This document shows, one piece after another, positions 46,694 to 57,257 of a stretch of 64,000 bases of DNA (positions within the stretch are counted from its first letter, which is position 1; each line of letters begins with the position of its first letter). The notes under the pieces are model-generated. The model ran no database searches. It saw nothing but the letters and a program-made list of their open reading frames with translations, and was not told the origin of the DNA. Where the stretch lies: NCBI GenBank assembly GCA_000827205.1, contig KN832554.1, forward strand, positions 2,318,892 to 2,382,891. The letters are read 5' to 3'. The DNA is from Plicaturopsis crispa FD-325 SS-3 (lineage: Eukaryota; Basidiomycota; Agaricomycetes; Amylocorticiales; Amylocorticiaceae). Both the position numbers and the translations under genes were made by a program.

Positions 46694-47289
46694 CTACGAG
46701 GCGCCAGTGTTTGAAGGCGCCGGCGGTTGTGTTGACGCCGCGGCCGAGGGCTTTGGCTGATATTGGTAGGAAATGTTGGGATGAGGTGAAGGTCCTGAAA
46801 CGTCGTGCGCCGCGCCTGTCAAAGGCGTGCGGGCACTGTCGGGCGCATCGTACTTCTTTTTCTCGGGGGAAGGTAGGGTGCGTCGCGATCCTTCGGTGGC
46901 GGCGTCGAGTAAAGAGCTGTCAAGTATTCTTTCAATTACTGCAAAGAAAGTGATCAAGAAAACTCACTGGTCATCATTTACCCGACTACTATCCTGATCT
47001 TGATTGGTTTCAGTCTCGGAAGTGGAGGGCGTTTCAAAGGGTGTAGCAGCATTGAGGTCGCTGAAGACAATACAGAATGAGCATACATGATATCATGTAC
47101 AAATCTGGTAGAATACGCACTCGATGAACTTGCTCCACCACTCCAAGCCGTAAACAGGAGCACCATCCATGCCCTCAGGCCAATTATGTTTCTGTGGAGT
47201 GGCGTTGCTGGAGCTGTCAAAGCAGTAGTGAGAAACGGTATCAGCGAGCAGGCAAAGCGAGTCGAATGCACTAACCAGTTGTTAAACAT
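46694..47289 (-). CDS. Small hypothetical protein (multi-exon)
   Basis: Four exons join in frame. A 14-nt first exon (ATG TTT AAC AAC TG, 47289-47276) is followed after an intron by MFNNC-SSNATPQKHNWPEG and GAPVYGLEWWSKFIE. The next exon gives DLNAATPFETPSTSETETNQ to VNDDQ. The last, after an intron whose 3' AG is best placed just after GAAAG, gives ILDSSLLDAATEGSRRTLPS and a Pro/Ser-rich tail ending PAPSNTGAS. No domain is recognised. The Trp-rich GLEWWSKFIE block is the only part that looks constrained. Confidence 0.55.
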
Positions 47290-48147
47290 TGCAGCTAGAA
47301 GAATGCGGAAGACTAGAGCGAGAGATTGAGCGAAACCTGCGAGAGCGCCACAGAACGGTCAATGGAATAGAACTGAGGAGAGAGAGAGGCTTGTAACGAA
47401 CAGGTTTTATAAGAGAGATCTCCGGGCCACCCTAGCACGCGTCGACGCGACGCGACTACGGGCGAAATAGCTACAACGCTTGCTCAACAATGAGCTTCCC
47501 CTGAGTGCGGCCATGACCGATTACCAAAATTGAACGTTCGCGTTCGTCCATTGTTCCTCGCAATAGACACAGACGTTTCTTCGTCACATGTCTACGTTCG
47601 AGGCGATTCCTGTTGTCGCACGGGATGAGGGCGTTGGTATGAAATCCAAGGACTACAGTCAAAACTCACCATTTCATTTGCATGGGGAGACAGCAAGCCC
47701 TTTGAGCAATAACGCATGCAAGACTCGCTTTGGCCGTCGAGAACCCGGGGACCGTAGCCATGGGCACGCCGCTGCGTAACTTAGACTGCCAAAGCGTAGG
47801 ATGCCAGCTGTTGATTCTGTTTCTCTACCCCACAGGCATCATGTATGTTTCCTTATATTTCCAAACGTCAGCCTGCGTGCTCCTAGATAGAACACTTAGG
47901 CATGCTCAGCCTGTATATCCTGCTACATCGGCTAAGAAATCGAAATCGAGGCGAGTGGCTCAGTTTGCTCACCAGGATATTTAATATTTGCAGCGTAGAT
48001 TTTCGGATGGACGACTCATGCTGTCCTACGCCGATGCAAGAAGTCGAGCTGATTTTCATGGCCGTCTTATGGCCGATCTCTGCCAGTCCTGCTCAGATTT
48101 ATTTGTCTCCGGACTTCGTTACATCGACCGCCGCATTGCCCGTTTGT
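47290..48147. other. Intergenic, no supported gene
   Basis: 858 nt; several frames of 60-108 codons on the plus strand overlap the Nif3-like gene's 3' end and have no motif. Confidence 0.5.
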
Positions 48148-48621
48148 CTACTCGTCCTCGAGTCTGTAAACATCGTACGCAACCTCTTCATAAGGATGCA
48201 CCTATGGACAATGACCAGAAATATTTAGTGTCAGATAATTAGGATGTTTGCAAAGCAAGACCTTACTGCTTTCAATACACGAATTACATCCCGCAACTCG
48301 CTCCGTTCACCGAGATCATTCACAACCACCTCTACCCTGTCCTCCTCGACATATTCAAGTTTCCCAACGTCGCCGATGGTGGGGTTCGCGCCCGTCACCG
48401 GCTTAAATTGCCCTGCAAACCACCAGAAAGAGCTACAACAGATAGTTTCCACTCAGCGAGTAATTTAGGATCTGACCGGTGCCCCGTGTGACGAATGCAC
48501 AGTGCTCATAGTCCCCGATCTTTCCAACCGCGAGCGGGCGCGCAGTGAAAAGGTGGTTCAAGATATCGCGCGTTGTGTGAGACGGGGTGAAGAACACTAA
48601 TTTGTAGCGAGAAAGCGCCAT
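48148..48621 (-). CDS. Small Nif3/YqfO-like (CutA-fold) protein
   Basis: Start at 48621, about 114 residues in three exons: MALSRYKLVFFTPSHTTRDI, DYEHCAFVTRGTGQ, an intron, FKPVTGANPTIGDVGKLEYV, RVEVVVNDLGER, an intron (GTAAGG...CCATAG), then VHPYEEVAYDVYRLEDE, stop at 48148. The G-T-G-x-F-x-P, I-G-x-x-G and HPYEE-x-AYD pattern is that of the standalone central domain of bacterial YqfO/Nif3 proteins and their fungal and archaeal single-domain relatives. Known members have a CutA/PII-like fold. Their function is unclear and metal or ligand sensing is only suspected. It shares a promoter region of about 300 nt with the coatomer gene. Confidence 0.8.
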
Positions 48622-48923
48622 CTTCGGATGGGTTAAGTTGTTTCGATATTTCGACAGGGAGAAATAGCACCAGGGCCTCTATTCGCCAACACTGTGATTC
48701 TGAAAGACGCCCGGGCCAGTATACTGATCAAGATTATTTGGCGGCGTTCATGAGTGGGGAGAGGTATATGAAGTTCCGGGATCCGATTCTAGCAGTTCGG
48801 CGAGACCAGCGCGGCCACAGCTTTCGACGTGTTCAGCATTACAGCCACGGTGAGTAGCGCGTTGTTCCTCCTAGTTTCACAAATGCTGATTGAGGGCATA
48901 TTCCAGCTCGTTCCTACCTAAAC
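48622..48923. promoter_or_regulatory. Short divergent promoter (Nif3-like / coatomer zeta)
   Basis: 302 nt between divergent ATGs; no TATA element seen. Close spacing suggests shared regulation. Confidence 0.5.
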
Positions 48924-49594
48924 ATGAATCTGTCGCTATATAGCGTGAGCGCTTTCTTGATACTCGACACCGAGGGCCATCGCGTGCTCGCCAAATACTA
49001 TCACCCTACGGGCCATCCAGACGGCGAGGCCAAGCACCTCCTCACACTTAAGGAGCAACGCGCTTTCGAGAAGGGATTGTGGCAAAAGACTAAAAAAGCT
49101 GGTGGTGAGTCCCATCCATTATGCGATTATGCGTCATGCACTCATTTGACGTCGAATGCAGGCGACATCATCCTGTACGACGCGCACCTAGCCGTGTACC
49201 GGCATTCGCTCGACCTCATATTTTACATTGTCGGTGGACCGTCGGAGAACGAGCTCATGCTGCATTCGGCGCTTGGCGCGTTTGCTGATGCGGTGCACAT
49301 GCTCCTACGAAACTCGGTCGAGAAACGCAGTGTGCTGGAGAACCTCGACCTGGTTTTGCTTTGCTTAGACGAGACGATTGATGACGGGTGCGTTTGGACT
49401 CTTCGCGTGTCGGATACGTATGAATGCTCAAGCCACTGCATAGCGTTATCGTCGAGACGGACTCGACGACCATCGCGTCGCGCGTCAGCCGGCCGCGCGC
49501 AGATACAACAGAAATCGTGATCAACGAGCAGACGATCATGAGCGCCTACCAGACAGTCAAGGAGAAGATGCAGCAGCGGATAGGGCAACTGTAG
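48924..49594 (+). CDS. RET3: Coatomer subunit zeta
   Basis: Part of the COPI vesicle coat, which returns cargo from Golgi to ER; zeta pairs with gamma-COP as an adaptor-like small subunit. Translation: MNLSLYSVSAFLILDTEGHR, VLAKYYHP, KEQRAFEKGLWQKTKKAGGD (across the first intron, about 49105-49161), IILYDAHLAVYRHSLDLIFY, GGPSENELMLHSALGAFADA, ENLDLVLLCLDETIDDG, then an intron and VIVETDSTTIASRVSRPRAD and INEQTIMSAYQTVKEKMQQR. This is a full-length longin-like domain with the DE-x-DDG and the family's C-terminal VSRP motif. Stop at 49592-49594. Confidence 0.93.
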
Positions 49595-50181
49595 CTTCCA
49601 TATGTTTCGGTACACGCATATTCAGTATTTATTTCTCGCAACGCCAAAAGACTGACATTCTCTTGTCGGTACACGTACAACTAGGCCGCGCCCTGAAGGC
49701 CTGACTACCCTTCCGATATCAAGCTCAAGATGGAGGCAAGCCTGATGGTGTCTGCCTACGAGACCGCCTCCCGATCCGCTTGGGGCTTACTGCTGGCTCG
49801 TAGGTACTAGCGCTTAATCGTGAACCCCATCCAGTGAAGCGAAAAGATCTGAAACGTGTATCCTCCATGTTTCCATACGACTTGAACGCTTCATGTATTG
49901 CACCCCAGAGTATGTCCTCCGGTACTGGATTAGTGTCCTCTGTCGCAGGAGCCTCAGCGTCATTCTGAGTGATCATGAAAGAACAACATATTTTGAAGCT
50001 GCTTGAAGCTTGATGTCTGGATATCATTGAGAGCTTGATCCGCCGGACACAACGGAAAGCGATGCAGGAGTTACAGGGTTTATAGGGGTCCCACCAGTAA
50101 ATTGACCGATAGAGCGGGAGTCGACGGCAATCATATCTCTTTCAAATTCTAACGTCGACCACGACGACTCCCGACGATAAA
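49595..50181. other. Intergenic
   Basis: 587 nt; a minus-strand open frame (49725-50027) contains PVPEDILWGAIHEAFKSYGN, which looks faintly coding, but no partner exon or clear context supports a gene. Confidence 0.4.
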
Positions 50182-53100
50182 ATGTCAGCTAGACGGCAGG
50201 CTTCGACGACCTCGCTTTCGCGCTATGCACGAGCAAATTCACCCGAGTTAGCACCACGCTCTGACGCTTTCTGCAATGCCTTCTGGGGTCTCGGTGATGG
50301 AGGAGTTGACGTTCTGTTTGCACGTATGCGCGGGGCAACGAGGACCATAGATGAACTGCAGGTCTTTTTCAAAGAACGGTATGTACGGCACTTAAGCAAG
50401 TTGACGCTAATGGTCTCATATTCCATCCATAAGGTCTGCCATTGAAGAGGAGTACGCCAAGCGCCTCGCTAAACTTGCAAAGCAAACCCTAGGCAGAGAC
50501 GAGATTGGGTCCGTACCAAACCGTTGACGGATGCTCCGTAATTACTGACCCTCCACTAGAGAGCTCAGGAACTCGCTGGATACTCTGAGACTCGAAACCG
50601 ACAAGCAAGCCGGCTTCCATACACAGCTCGCGCAGCAGATTCGCACCGACATCCTCGGCCAGACATCCGCCTTCGCCGCCAGACAGGCACACTTCAAAAA
50701 GGCGTACCAATCACAGATTGAGAAGGAATTCAAGGCCAAGCAAACACAAGAGTCATACGTGAACCGTGCGCGCGAGAAATACGAATCGGACTGCCTACGT
50801 ATCAACTCGTACACGGCCCAGTCGACGCTTGTGCAGGGAAAGGATTTGGAGAAGATTCACCTGAAGCTTGAACGGGCACAGCAGACGGTGCAGGCGAATG
50901 AGCGCGATTTCGCTAATTTCGCGCGGGCATTCCAGGAGACGGTCGCTAAATGGGAACAAAACTGGAAGACATTCTGCGATAGTGCGCAGGACCTGGAGGA
51001 GGAGCGCATGGAGTTTATGAAGGACAACATGTGGGCATATGCGAATTCGGTGTCCACTGTATGCGTTTCCGACGACGAGGTAAATGTCTCCGTCATCGTT
51101 TGTGACCCGCATTGCCAATACTTTTTTTTTTCGTTTACAGTCGTGCGAGCGTATGCGGCTCGCACTAGAACAACTTGAGCCAGACAAGGACATGGAAAAC
51201 TTCGTCCGCGATTACGGCACAGGGAACTCGATCCCTGACCCTCCTGCATTCGTTAACTACACTACCCCGGATGCCGTATCGTCCGCATCCACCCGCCCAA
51301 CTACACATCCGGCGATGTTCTCTCGTGTCTCGCAGCGACCGGCGCCTCTGCGCGCACCACCGCCACAGACGCAGGAAGTAGAACCTGAACCCCCTGTCAA
51401 TACAGCTGGCGTTGGTGCAGGCAACAGACGGCCCACCAACGGAGACGAAGGAGGGTTGACGAGACAGCCTACCCGAGGAAGCACTCGAGGCGGAGGCTCA
51501 TATCAGGCATCCTCCCAAGCAAATGGTTCCATTTCCATGAGCAATGGTGCGGCGTCTTCTGGTTCAAGGCAGGGCACGCCTTCTCGGGATATCCAGGGAT
51601 CATACAGGCCGCCCCAAGACCCTAATGCGGAGCCTATTGATCCTACTGCGAAGACCATGATCAAGATCGGCGAGAAGGCCTACGAGGTGGACCCCAATAA
51701 CGACCCGCAACAACAGAGCTCGAGTCGCACGGGTGGTAGTGTGAGGCGGAACGGAACGCTCTCGCATGGTAGGGTCGGTGAGCAGGGCGATCCCCTCGCG
51801 CAGACCATGCAAGAGCTTAACGCGGGATCTGGATCGAGCGCTACCAAACGAAACAGCATATACCGCCCAGCTCAAACGCAACCCGGTCCTTCGCGCAAGG
51901 GCACGATGGACTCTGTAGGTCCGGGATCCTCTTCCTTGTCTCCCCCTGGCTCTAGTAGCAGTGTTGCCCAAGGATCCTCGAACAACCGGAATACCGACTA
52001 CCGTAACTCAGCTGAGGTCGTTGTTGGAGCCTACCCGGGCACTTCGAGGCCGTCGTCGCCCAATCCGCCGAAGGCAAACTTCTTCCCGGGCCAAAAGCCC
52101 GTGTCTCCGTCAAACTCTGGGATGCCTGTAGAGACTGTCCTGAATGACTACCACCAGTCCTTCCCTGGTGAGGGTAAATCACCCAGCCGCCGCAACAGCT
52201 TCAATGCTCCCCCACCGCCATCATCTGGGCCAAGTGGGAGTACTCACAGCCGCAACCAGAGCCGCAACCAGAGTCAAGGGCAAAACTTTGTTCGCCCCGT
52301 GAGCCGGGAAGGTCACGCCGGCATTGGAGCTGGGCGTGGGACGAGCCCGCAACCTATCTCGCGGAACCCAAGCCCAGGCATTCCGCCTGGTGGTGCGGGC
52401 CTCAGGAACAGTGGCATGAATGTTCCGCCCACGAGCGCGTCGGCGCTTGCCACAGGTGCGAGCGGGGGCTTCAATCTCGGCCGGTCGGGTTCTATCGCAC
52501 AGCGTGCCACCAGCCCTAACAGCGTTGGTATCGCGCTCGATCCGAACGGGCGGGTTGCCGTCGACGAGATGGCGGACAGGTACCGGCAGCAACCCCCACA
52601 ACAGCAGCCTTACCAACAAGGACCCCACCGCCAAACCAGCTATACCGCTGGAGGGAGTGCAATCGTCGCGCCACCACCTCAACAGCCCAACTATGGTTAC
52701 GGTACGTCGCCGGCGCCGCGCGCACCCGGGTACCCGGCCCAGCAGCCATACACGCCGCACCCGTCGGCGCCTCAGCAACAGCCGTATAACCCGCCTCCAC
52801 CAGCACACTATAATCCGCCCCCGTCGGCACAACCGGTCTACCAGCCGCAGCCACAGGCGTACCCTAATGGAAATGGCGTTCAACGCGGAGCCTCCGTTGG
52901 AGGCGGTGGTAGTGGCTCTTACAATTATGGCCAATCACAGCCTTCAGCTCGCACTGTCAATGGCCAGTATAGCTCTCAAGGATACCGGGAGACGAGCCCG
53001 GCTGTCGTGCGTACTCCCTCGCCCCAGCCGGCGCCTCAGCAAGGCCCCCCGCCCACGAACCAATATACAGAAGATGGGCGAGGCATCCTATTTTATGGTA

Positions 53101-53334
53101 CGTCCAAGTTTAATCTTTACTTTCGCGTTCTTATTGATTTGGTTGTTCTAAATAGTCAAAGCACTGTACGATTACACCGCGTCTATCGAGGAGGAGTTCG
53201 ACTTCCAGTCCGGCGACATCATCGCCGTTACTGCGACTCCAGAAGATGGTTGGTGGAGTGGCGAGCTCCTGGACGAGTCGAGACGACAGCCCGGGCGCCA
53301 TGTCTTCCCAAGCAATTTTGTTTGCCTCTTCTGA
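50182..53334 (+). CDS. F-BAR and SH3 protein, Cdc15/Imp2-like
   Basis: Membrane-bending scaffold; fission yeast Cdc15 and Imp2 and budding yeast Hof1 organise the cytokinetic ring and septum. The F-BAR domain comes from four exons: FCNAFWGLGDGGVDVLFARM, IDELQVFFKERSAIEEEYAK, RLAKLAKQTLGRDEIGELRN, then a long helix from KQAGFHTQLAQQIRTDILGQ to FAQ-like FANFARAFQETVAKWEQNWK. The intron before SCERMRLALEQLEPDKDME has a run of T residues. About 600 residues of Ser/Pro/Gly/Gln-rich linker follow, with Gln-Pro runs near 52600-52860. A final intron joins the SH3 domain: VKALYDYTASIEEEFDFQSG, DGWWSGELLDE, GRHVFPSNFVCLF. The order F-BAR, long linker, SH3 is as in Cdc15/Imp2. Confidence 0.92.
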
Positions 53335-54008
53335 TTGCGCCCACGTCTTCGGAGGCCCCACATCTACGATACATCTACCTCCCTATCGTTCTAGGTATGC
53401 CTGTTAACGAGCACATCTGTATAATCCCGTTTCACCGTCTTTTTTTGGTCAGCTTGGTGATACTCTCCACGGATGCGTGTCACTGGCTGGCTCGCATCTC
53501 ACCTCATGTATCCCAGTACTCCGCCCTCGTTTCTCCAATTTGTTTCGTTTCGACTGATCACCTACCCTCCTTTTTTTGCGTTTCCTTGCTCTTTCAGTCT
53601 ATATGATGTGTCTATAGTACTTTCAGGACGCTCGTCGTCTGCAATCTTGCGAAGTAAATTATTTATGCATGTATATACACATACATACCCATTGTTACGC
53701 AGAAACGCTCCACCGCAAGACATCTGTGATAGCCTTCGGATTAATCTTCGTCCAAGGAAGATATCTAGGGGGTGAGACGGACTAATCAGAGTTCGATGGG
53801 GGACATACAGCAGACGCGCGTGTAGAATATGTAGTCCGGAAGCCGGTAATTCCGCGCTGGTAGTACCGTGCCGGAAGACTCCTCCTCCTCTAAAAGGCGC
53901 AGCAGTTGACGATGTGAGAAGGCCTCGATGTATTTGAATGCATGGGAGTCGCATCCTCGTTGGAAGTGTAACGAGGACGGCGGAGTTGATTGCCTCGCAG
54001 AACAAGCA
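53335..54008. other. Convergent 3' region
   Basis: 674 nt between convergent gene ends (F-BAR and Rrn5-like). T-rich tracts near 53565-53580 fit a 3' UTR of the F-BAR gene. No gene called. Confidence 0.5.
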
Positions 54009-56016
54009 CTAAGGTGCCATGTCGTACCCGAACTCAGCCCACAGTCCCTCTTCAAATTTGCTTTCGGCACCACAATCATCAGCATCGAGTTTCTCTTCCT
54101 CCGAGAGCTCCGCAAGCAATGCGTCCTCATCGATATCCAGTGGCATTAGCGGGTCGATATCCAATGCCGACGCAGGAAGTCGCAAGAATGGAGCATATAT
54201 TTGTCTGTGAAGACGATTGACAGAGCCGTGGTGTTTTTTGTCGCGCATTTCTAGCTCCTTGTCGTGTGCGTACTCGTGGCCCTCGGAGTCCAGGTCGGGT
54301 TCGTCCCTTTTCCGTTTCTTGGTCTTTTTGACATCGATATCCAGCCGCTCAAGCAGGCCCGCGAACTGGCCCTGCCTGTCCAAGGTTTTGCCTGCCATCA
54401 TCTCCAAGGCCTGCCGCACGTTTGAGGCGACGAGCTAGCTGTACTAATCAGTACACTGTTCATTAGAAAATCAATTGCTAGGGGCGGTACCGATTCGGTT
54501 GAAACTCTCCACACTTTTGCGTGGGATTTGAGACGGAGCTCCTGCTCGCGCGCTACGACAGTGCGGTGCACGAGCTCAGTCGTGAATGCGACGATGTGGG
54601 CGTGCAAAAACCGTATAGTCTCTGCTGATATACGAGATACCACCTCGGAAGGGACGTCGTGTAATTCGCGATATGTGCTATACCATGACTACTGCGTTAG
54701 ACGCATACGAAAAAAGAAAAAGGGTTGACGCACTTCATAAATTTACCAAGTTTTCCCAGGTAGAACAAATCGAGGTTGTCGGTGTGCAGAGTGTCCACGG
54801 TGATACCGGCGTCAATAAACTGAGCCATTCTTTTTGAAGGTCGAGGGATGTGGCCACCGTTTGGTTCGTCGGCGTTCTCGTTCGCTTTGGACCGCTGAGC
54901 CTCTTCACCGCCGACAACGGTTTCTGTAACATGTGCTGCTTCACGGACGTCATCTAGTGCCTTGGCTTTGGCTTTGGCTTTGCGCCCGGGAGGCTTGATG
55001 AGCCCGACTTGGGTACAGACGGGCTCACCTGTAAGAAGAGCTTTTTTGCGCCGCATGTACTGGCGCTTTTGGTATCGAATGCGCGAGGCTGGCGAGAGTC
55101 CGACGAGTGGGTCGGGCGCCGGGGATGGCGTCCTCGCTGTGAAGGAAGGTGGCGGGCCTATATTCGTCGACGAGAAAATGAACTCCGTGGGAGGTGGGTG
55201 GGCTTGGCTGTTTGACATGATATTGTCAAATGTTGTTGCGTCCATGAATCCCTCGGTTGCATGAGATGGATTAGGAATTTCGGATGGAATTTGAGCGCCA
55301 GTGGGAGGGGGGACGGATGGGTCGCCTGCGTCTATCGATTGTGCATGGCCCTGCGGTGCATCATCTTGGTCAGGCTGAGGGCCAGTTTGTTCTCCGTCCC
55401 GAAGCAAGCGGTCAATGACCCGAAGATGTGGAAGGTCAAGGCCCGCAAGAATATCTTCCATTGCCCACTGCACCGCATGCTCCTGTCGCAGTCTCTTCCC
55501 CTCCTCTCTCCGCGCTTTACCACCCGCTGACCAGTCGACGCGGTGCATGCCTTCCTTCACCAGGGTCTCCCTGCGCCTCCTCACATGGCTGTCCTCCCAC
55601 GTCGGCTCGGCTTCCGCCAACGCGCCCGCCATGCCCTCCTCAAACTCCGTCCAAGCCTCTGACACTTCCATAGCCGCGGGCAGCGCACGCTTATTCCGGG
55701 TCGGTGGGCCTGAGTTCTGGGCGCTCTCTAGCGCGTCAATATACACACAGACGTCCACCACAGTCTTCGTTTTGATACATTCCGCTATCAGGTCCGGGCG
55801 GAGGCGCGAATGAATGCTCAACGCGTGGAAAAAGGAGTTTTTCTCGGCAGGGGTCCAGTGCCCTGCGGGAGGCAGGTAGAAAGGAGGCAGGTCAGGTCCA
55901 TCGCTTCCTATGAGATGGCGCTGGAATTGCGATACGTGTTTCTGGTAGTGCGAGATGTAGCGGGCGTCGAGGGTCGGGCGGACCGAGGCCTCTGCGGGGT
56001 CGTCGTCTTCGGTCAT
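54009..56016 (-). CDS. Rrn5-like RNA polymerase I upstream activation factor subunit
   Basis: In yeast, Rrn5 belongs to the upstream activation factor that binds the rDNA promoter. Order seen from 56016: an acidic start, MTEDDDPAEASVRPTLDARY, with SHYQKHVSQFQRHL; a SANT-like helix block, HWTPAEKNSFFHALSIHSRL to DVCVYIDALESA; AWTEFEEGMAGALAEAEPTW; a long disordered region with APDPLVGLSPASRIRYQKRQ and basic KKALLTGEP. The next exon, TYRELHDVPSEVVSRISAET with IRFLHAHIVAFTTELVHRTV, resembles a histone-fold helix pair. The last exon has VRQALEMMAGKTLDRQGQFA and acidic LPLDIDEDALLAELSEEEKL-like sequence, stop at 54009. The SANT plus histone-fold-like order matches Rrn5; certainty moderate. Confidence 0.7.
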
Positions 56017-56357
56017 CGTCAGACATTAATCTTTACGCAGCTTTAGCGCCTTGGGCTGACGCCTACGAGTACTCGTGTCACTTGATAGTCAGTAGAACCT
56101 CAGCAGAGCAGAAATGAGAATGTGGCAGCTCGAGCAATGGCAAAGCTTGGACTTGAGGCGCGTCGAAACTTTCATAGCCCCTGATTCAGCCCGAGGCCCG
56201 AGGGGCATCTGTTGCAAGCGCTCGCCGTCGAACGAAATATTTATTTACTCCAAGTTAACACTGATAGAACGCATACTCCGACCAAGTTCCAGTGTGATAG
56301 ATAAAAATACAATGGCATGGGTATAAGTAATAGATACAAAATGTTTGAAGTCCACGT
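56017..56357. other. Intergenic
   Basis: 341 nt between the Rrn5-like start and the next minus-strand stop... both genes lie on the minus strand, so this holds the Rrn5-like promoter. Confidence 0.45.
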
Positions 56358-57257
56358 CTAGTCCATCTCCTTGCGAGCTGCAACCTCCTCTAGAAACTCT
56401 TTGCCATCAAGCGACATTGAGCCTTTCCAAAACACGGGTAGATCCTCCTCTGCATTGAAGGTCTCCATCACGCCCTGGACCTCCTTCTTCGCCACATACG
56501 CCATGTAGCATATAGCAATCGATACCGCGTCCACGGCGCGTCCCCCGGGCGTGGTGATCAGCACACGTGCGGTCAGGTCGCGCCCGGTGTTGTCTTCAGG
56601 GCGGTCCGAATACGGCAGCGCGAGGGAGCAAAAATCGCGCGCCGCGATGAGTTGGTCGCCGGAGAGCTGCGTGACACCGTCGTCGGTTGCGAGAACAGGC
56701 ACGACCAGCCGCAGCCGCTGTGCGCCGTTGTCGTCGAGGGAGACTGCCACATTGCCGACATCTCTGTCGCCTTCGTGAGAGGGCGCGACACAGATCATGT
56801 GCGTGAAGCAGTCTGCGTGGTACCAGGGGTAGGAGCGGAGCTCGGCGCCGGGCAAGAGGTCCTGCGAGAATGCGACGTGCAGGCCAGGGATCATCTCCTG
56901 TAAGCCATACAACTCGGCCTGCGGCGGACATGCACTGGGTGCCATGCCGCTTGCACCGAATGAAAACCTCGGTGCAAGGGGCGACACACGTCTCTTGGTC
57001 GAGCGGAATAGAGTGCTAGGATACGGCACAGAGTCCTTGAGTGGTGTAAGAGGCGTGGGCTCGCTGGAAAGGGCTTTATCGGTGTCGATTTTGAGCCGGA
57101 CGGCACAGCGCTCATTCAGGGTACGGCGACCGGGGTTGTAGAATTCGTCGTCTGAGGACGTCATGCTGATAGACGAGCTCGAGGACGCTCCCGGCGTAGA
57201 GGCCATGGAGGAAGGCGTATTGAATACGTGCTCCGGCGTGGAAAAATAGGATGGCAT
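56358..57257 (-). CDS. Hypothetical protein with a conserved-looking globular half
   Basis: Single open exon of 299 codons from the ATG at 57257 (MPSYFSTPEHVFNTPSSMAS). The first third is Ser/Thr/Pro-rich with short acidic and basic patches (SSDDEFYNPGRRTLNERCAV). The C-terminal half looks globular: QEMIPGLHVAFSQDLLPGAE, YPWYHADCFTHMICVAPSHE, QLIAARDFCSLALPY, TARVLITTPGGRAVDAVSIA and ICYMAYVAKKEVQGVMETF. The end, TTPGGRAVDAVSIAICYMAY, sits where a dual-specificity phosphatase has its HCx5R loop followed by a helix, but the Cys and Arg are absent, so at most it is an inactive relative. That resemblance is weak. Confidence 0.7.
   Translation of the reverse strand: MPSYFSTPEHVFNTPSSMASTPGASSSSSISMTSSDDEFYNPGRRTLNERCAVRLKIDTDKALSSEPTPLTPLKDSVPYPSTLFRSTKRRVSPLAPRFSFGASGMAPSACPPQAELYGLQEMIPGLHVAFSQDLLPGAELRSYPWYHADCFTHMICVAPSHEGDRDVGNVAVSLDDNGAQRLRLVVPVLATDDGVTQLSGDQLIAARDFCSLALPYSDRPEDNTGRDLTARVLITTPGGRAVDAVSIAICYMAYVAKKEVQGVMETFNAEEDLPVFWKGSMSLDGKEFLEEVAARKEMD

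Noticed and set aside
49725-50027. Small minus-strand frame with PVPEDILWGAIHEAFKSY
   Set aside because: Looks faintly coding but has no partner exon, promoter or family, so it was kept only as a note in the intergenic entry.
52221-52934. Antisense 237-codon open frame
   Set aside because: It lies opposite the F-BAR linker, is Arg-rich and is explained by the codon bias of the sense gene.
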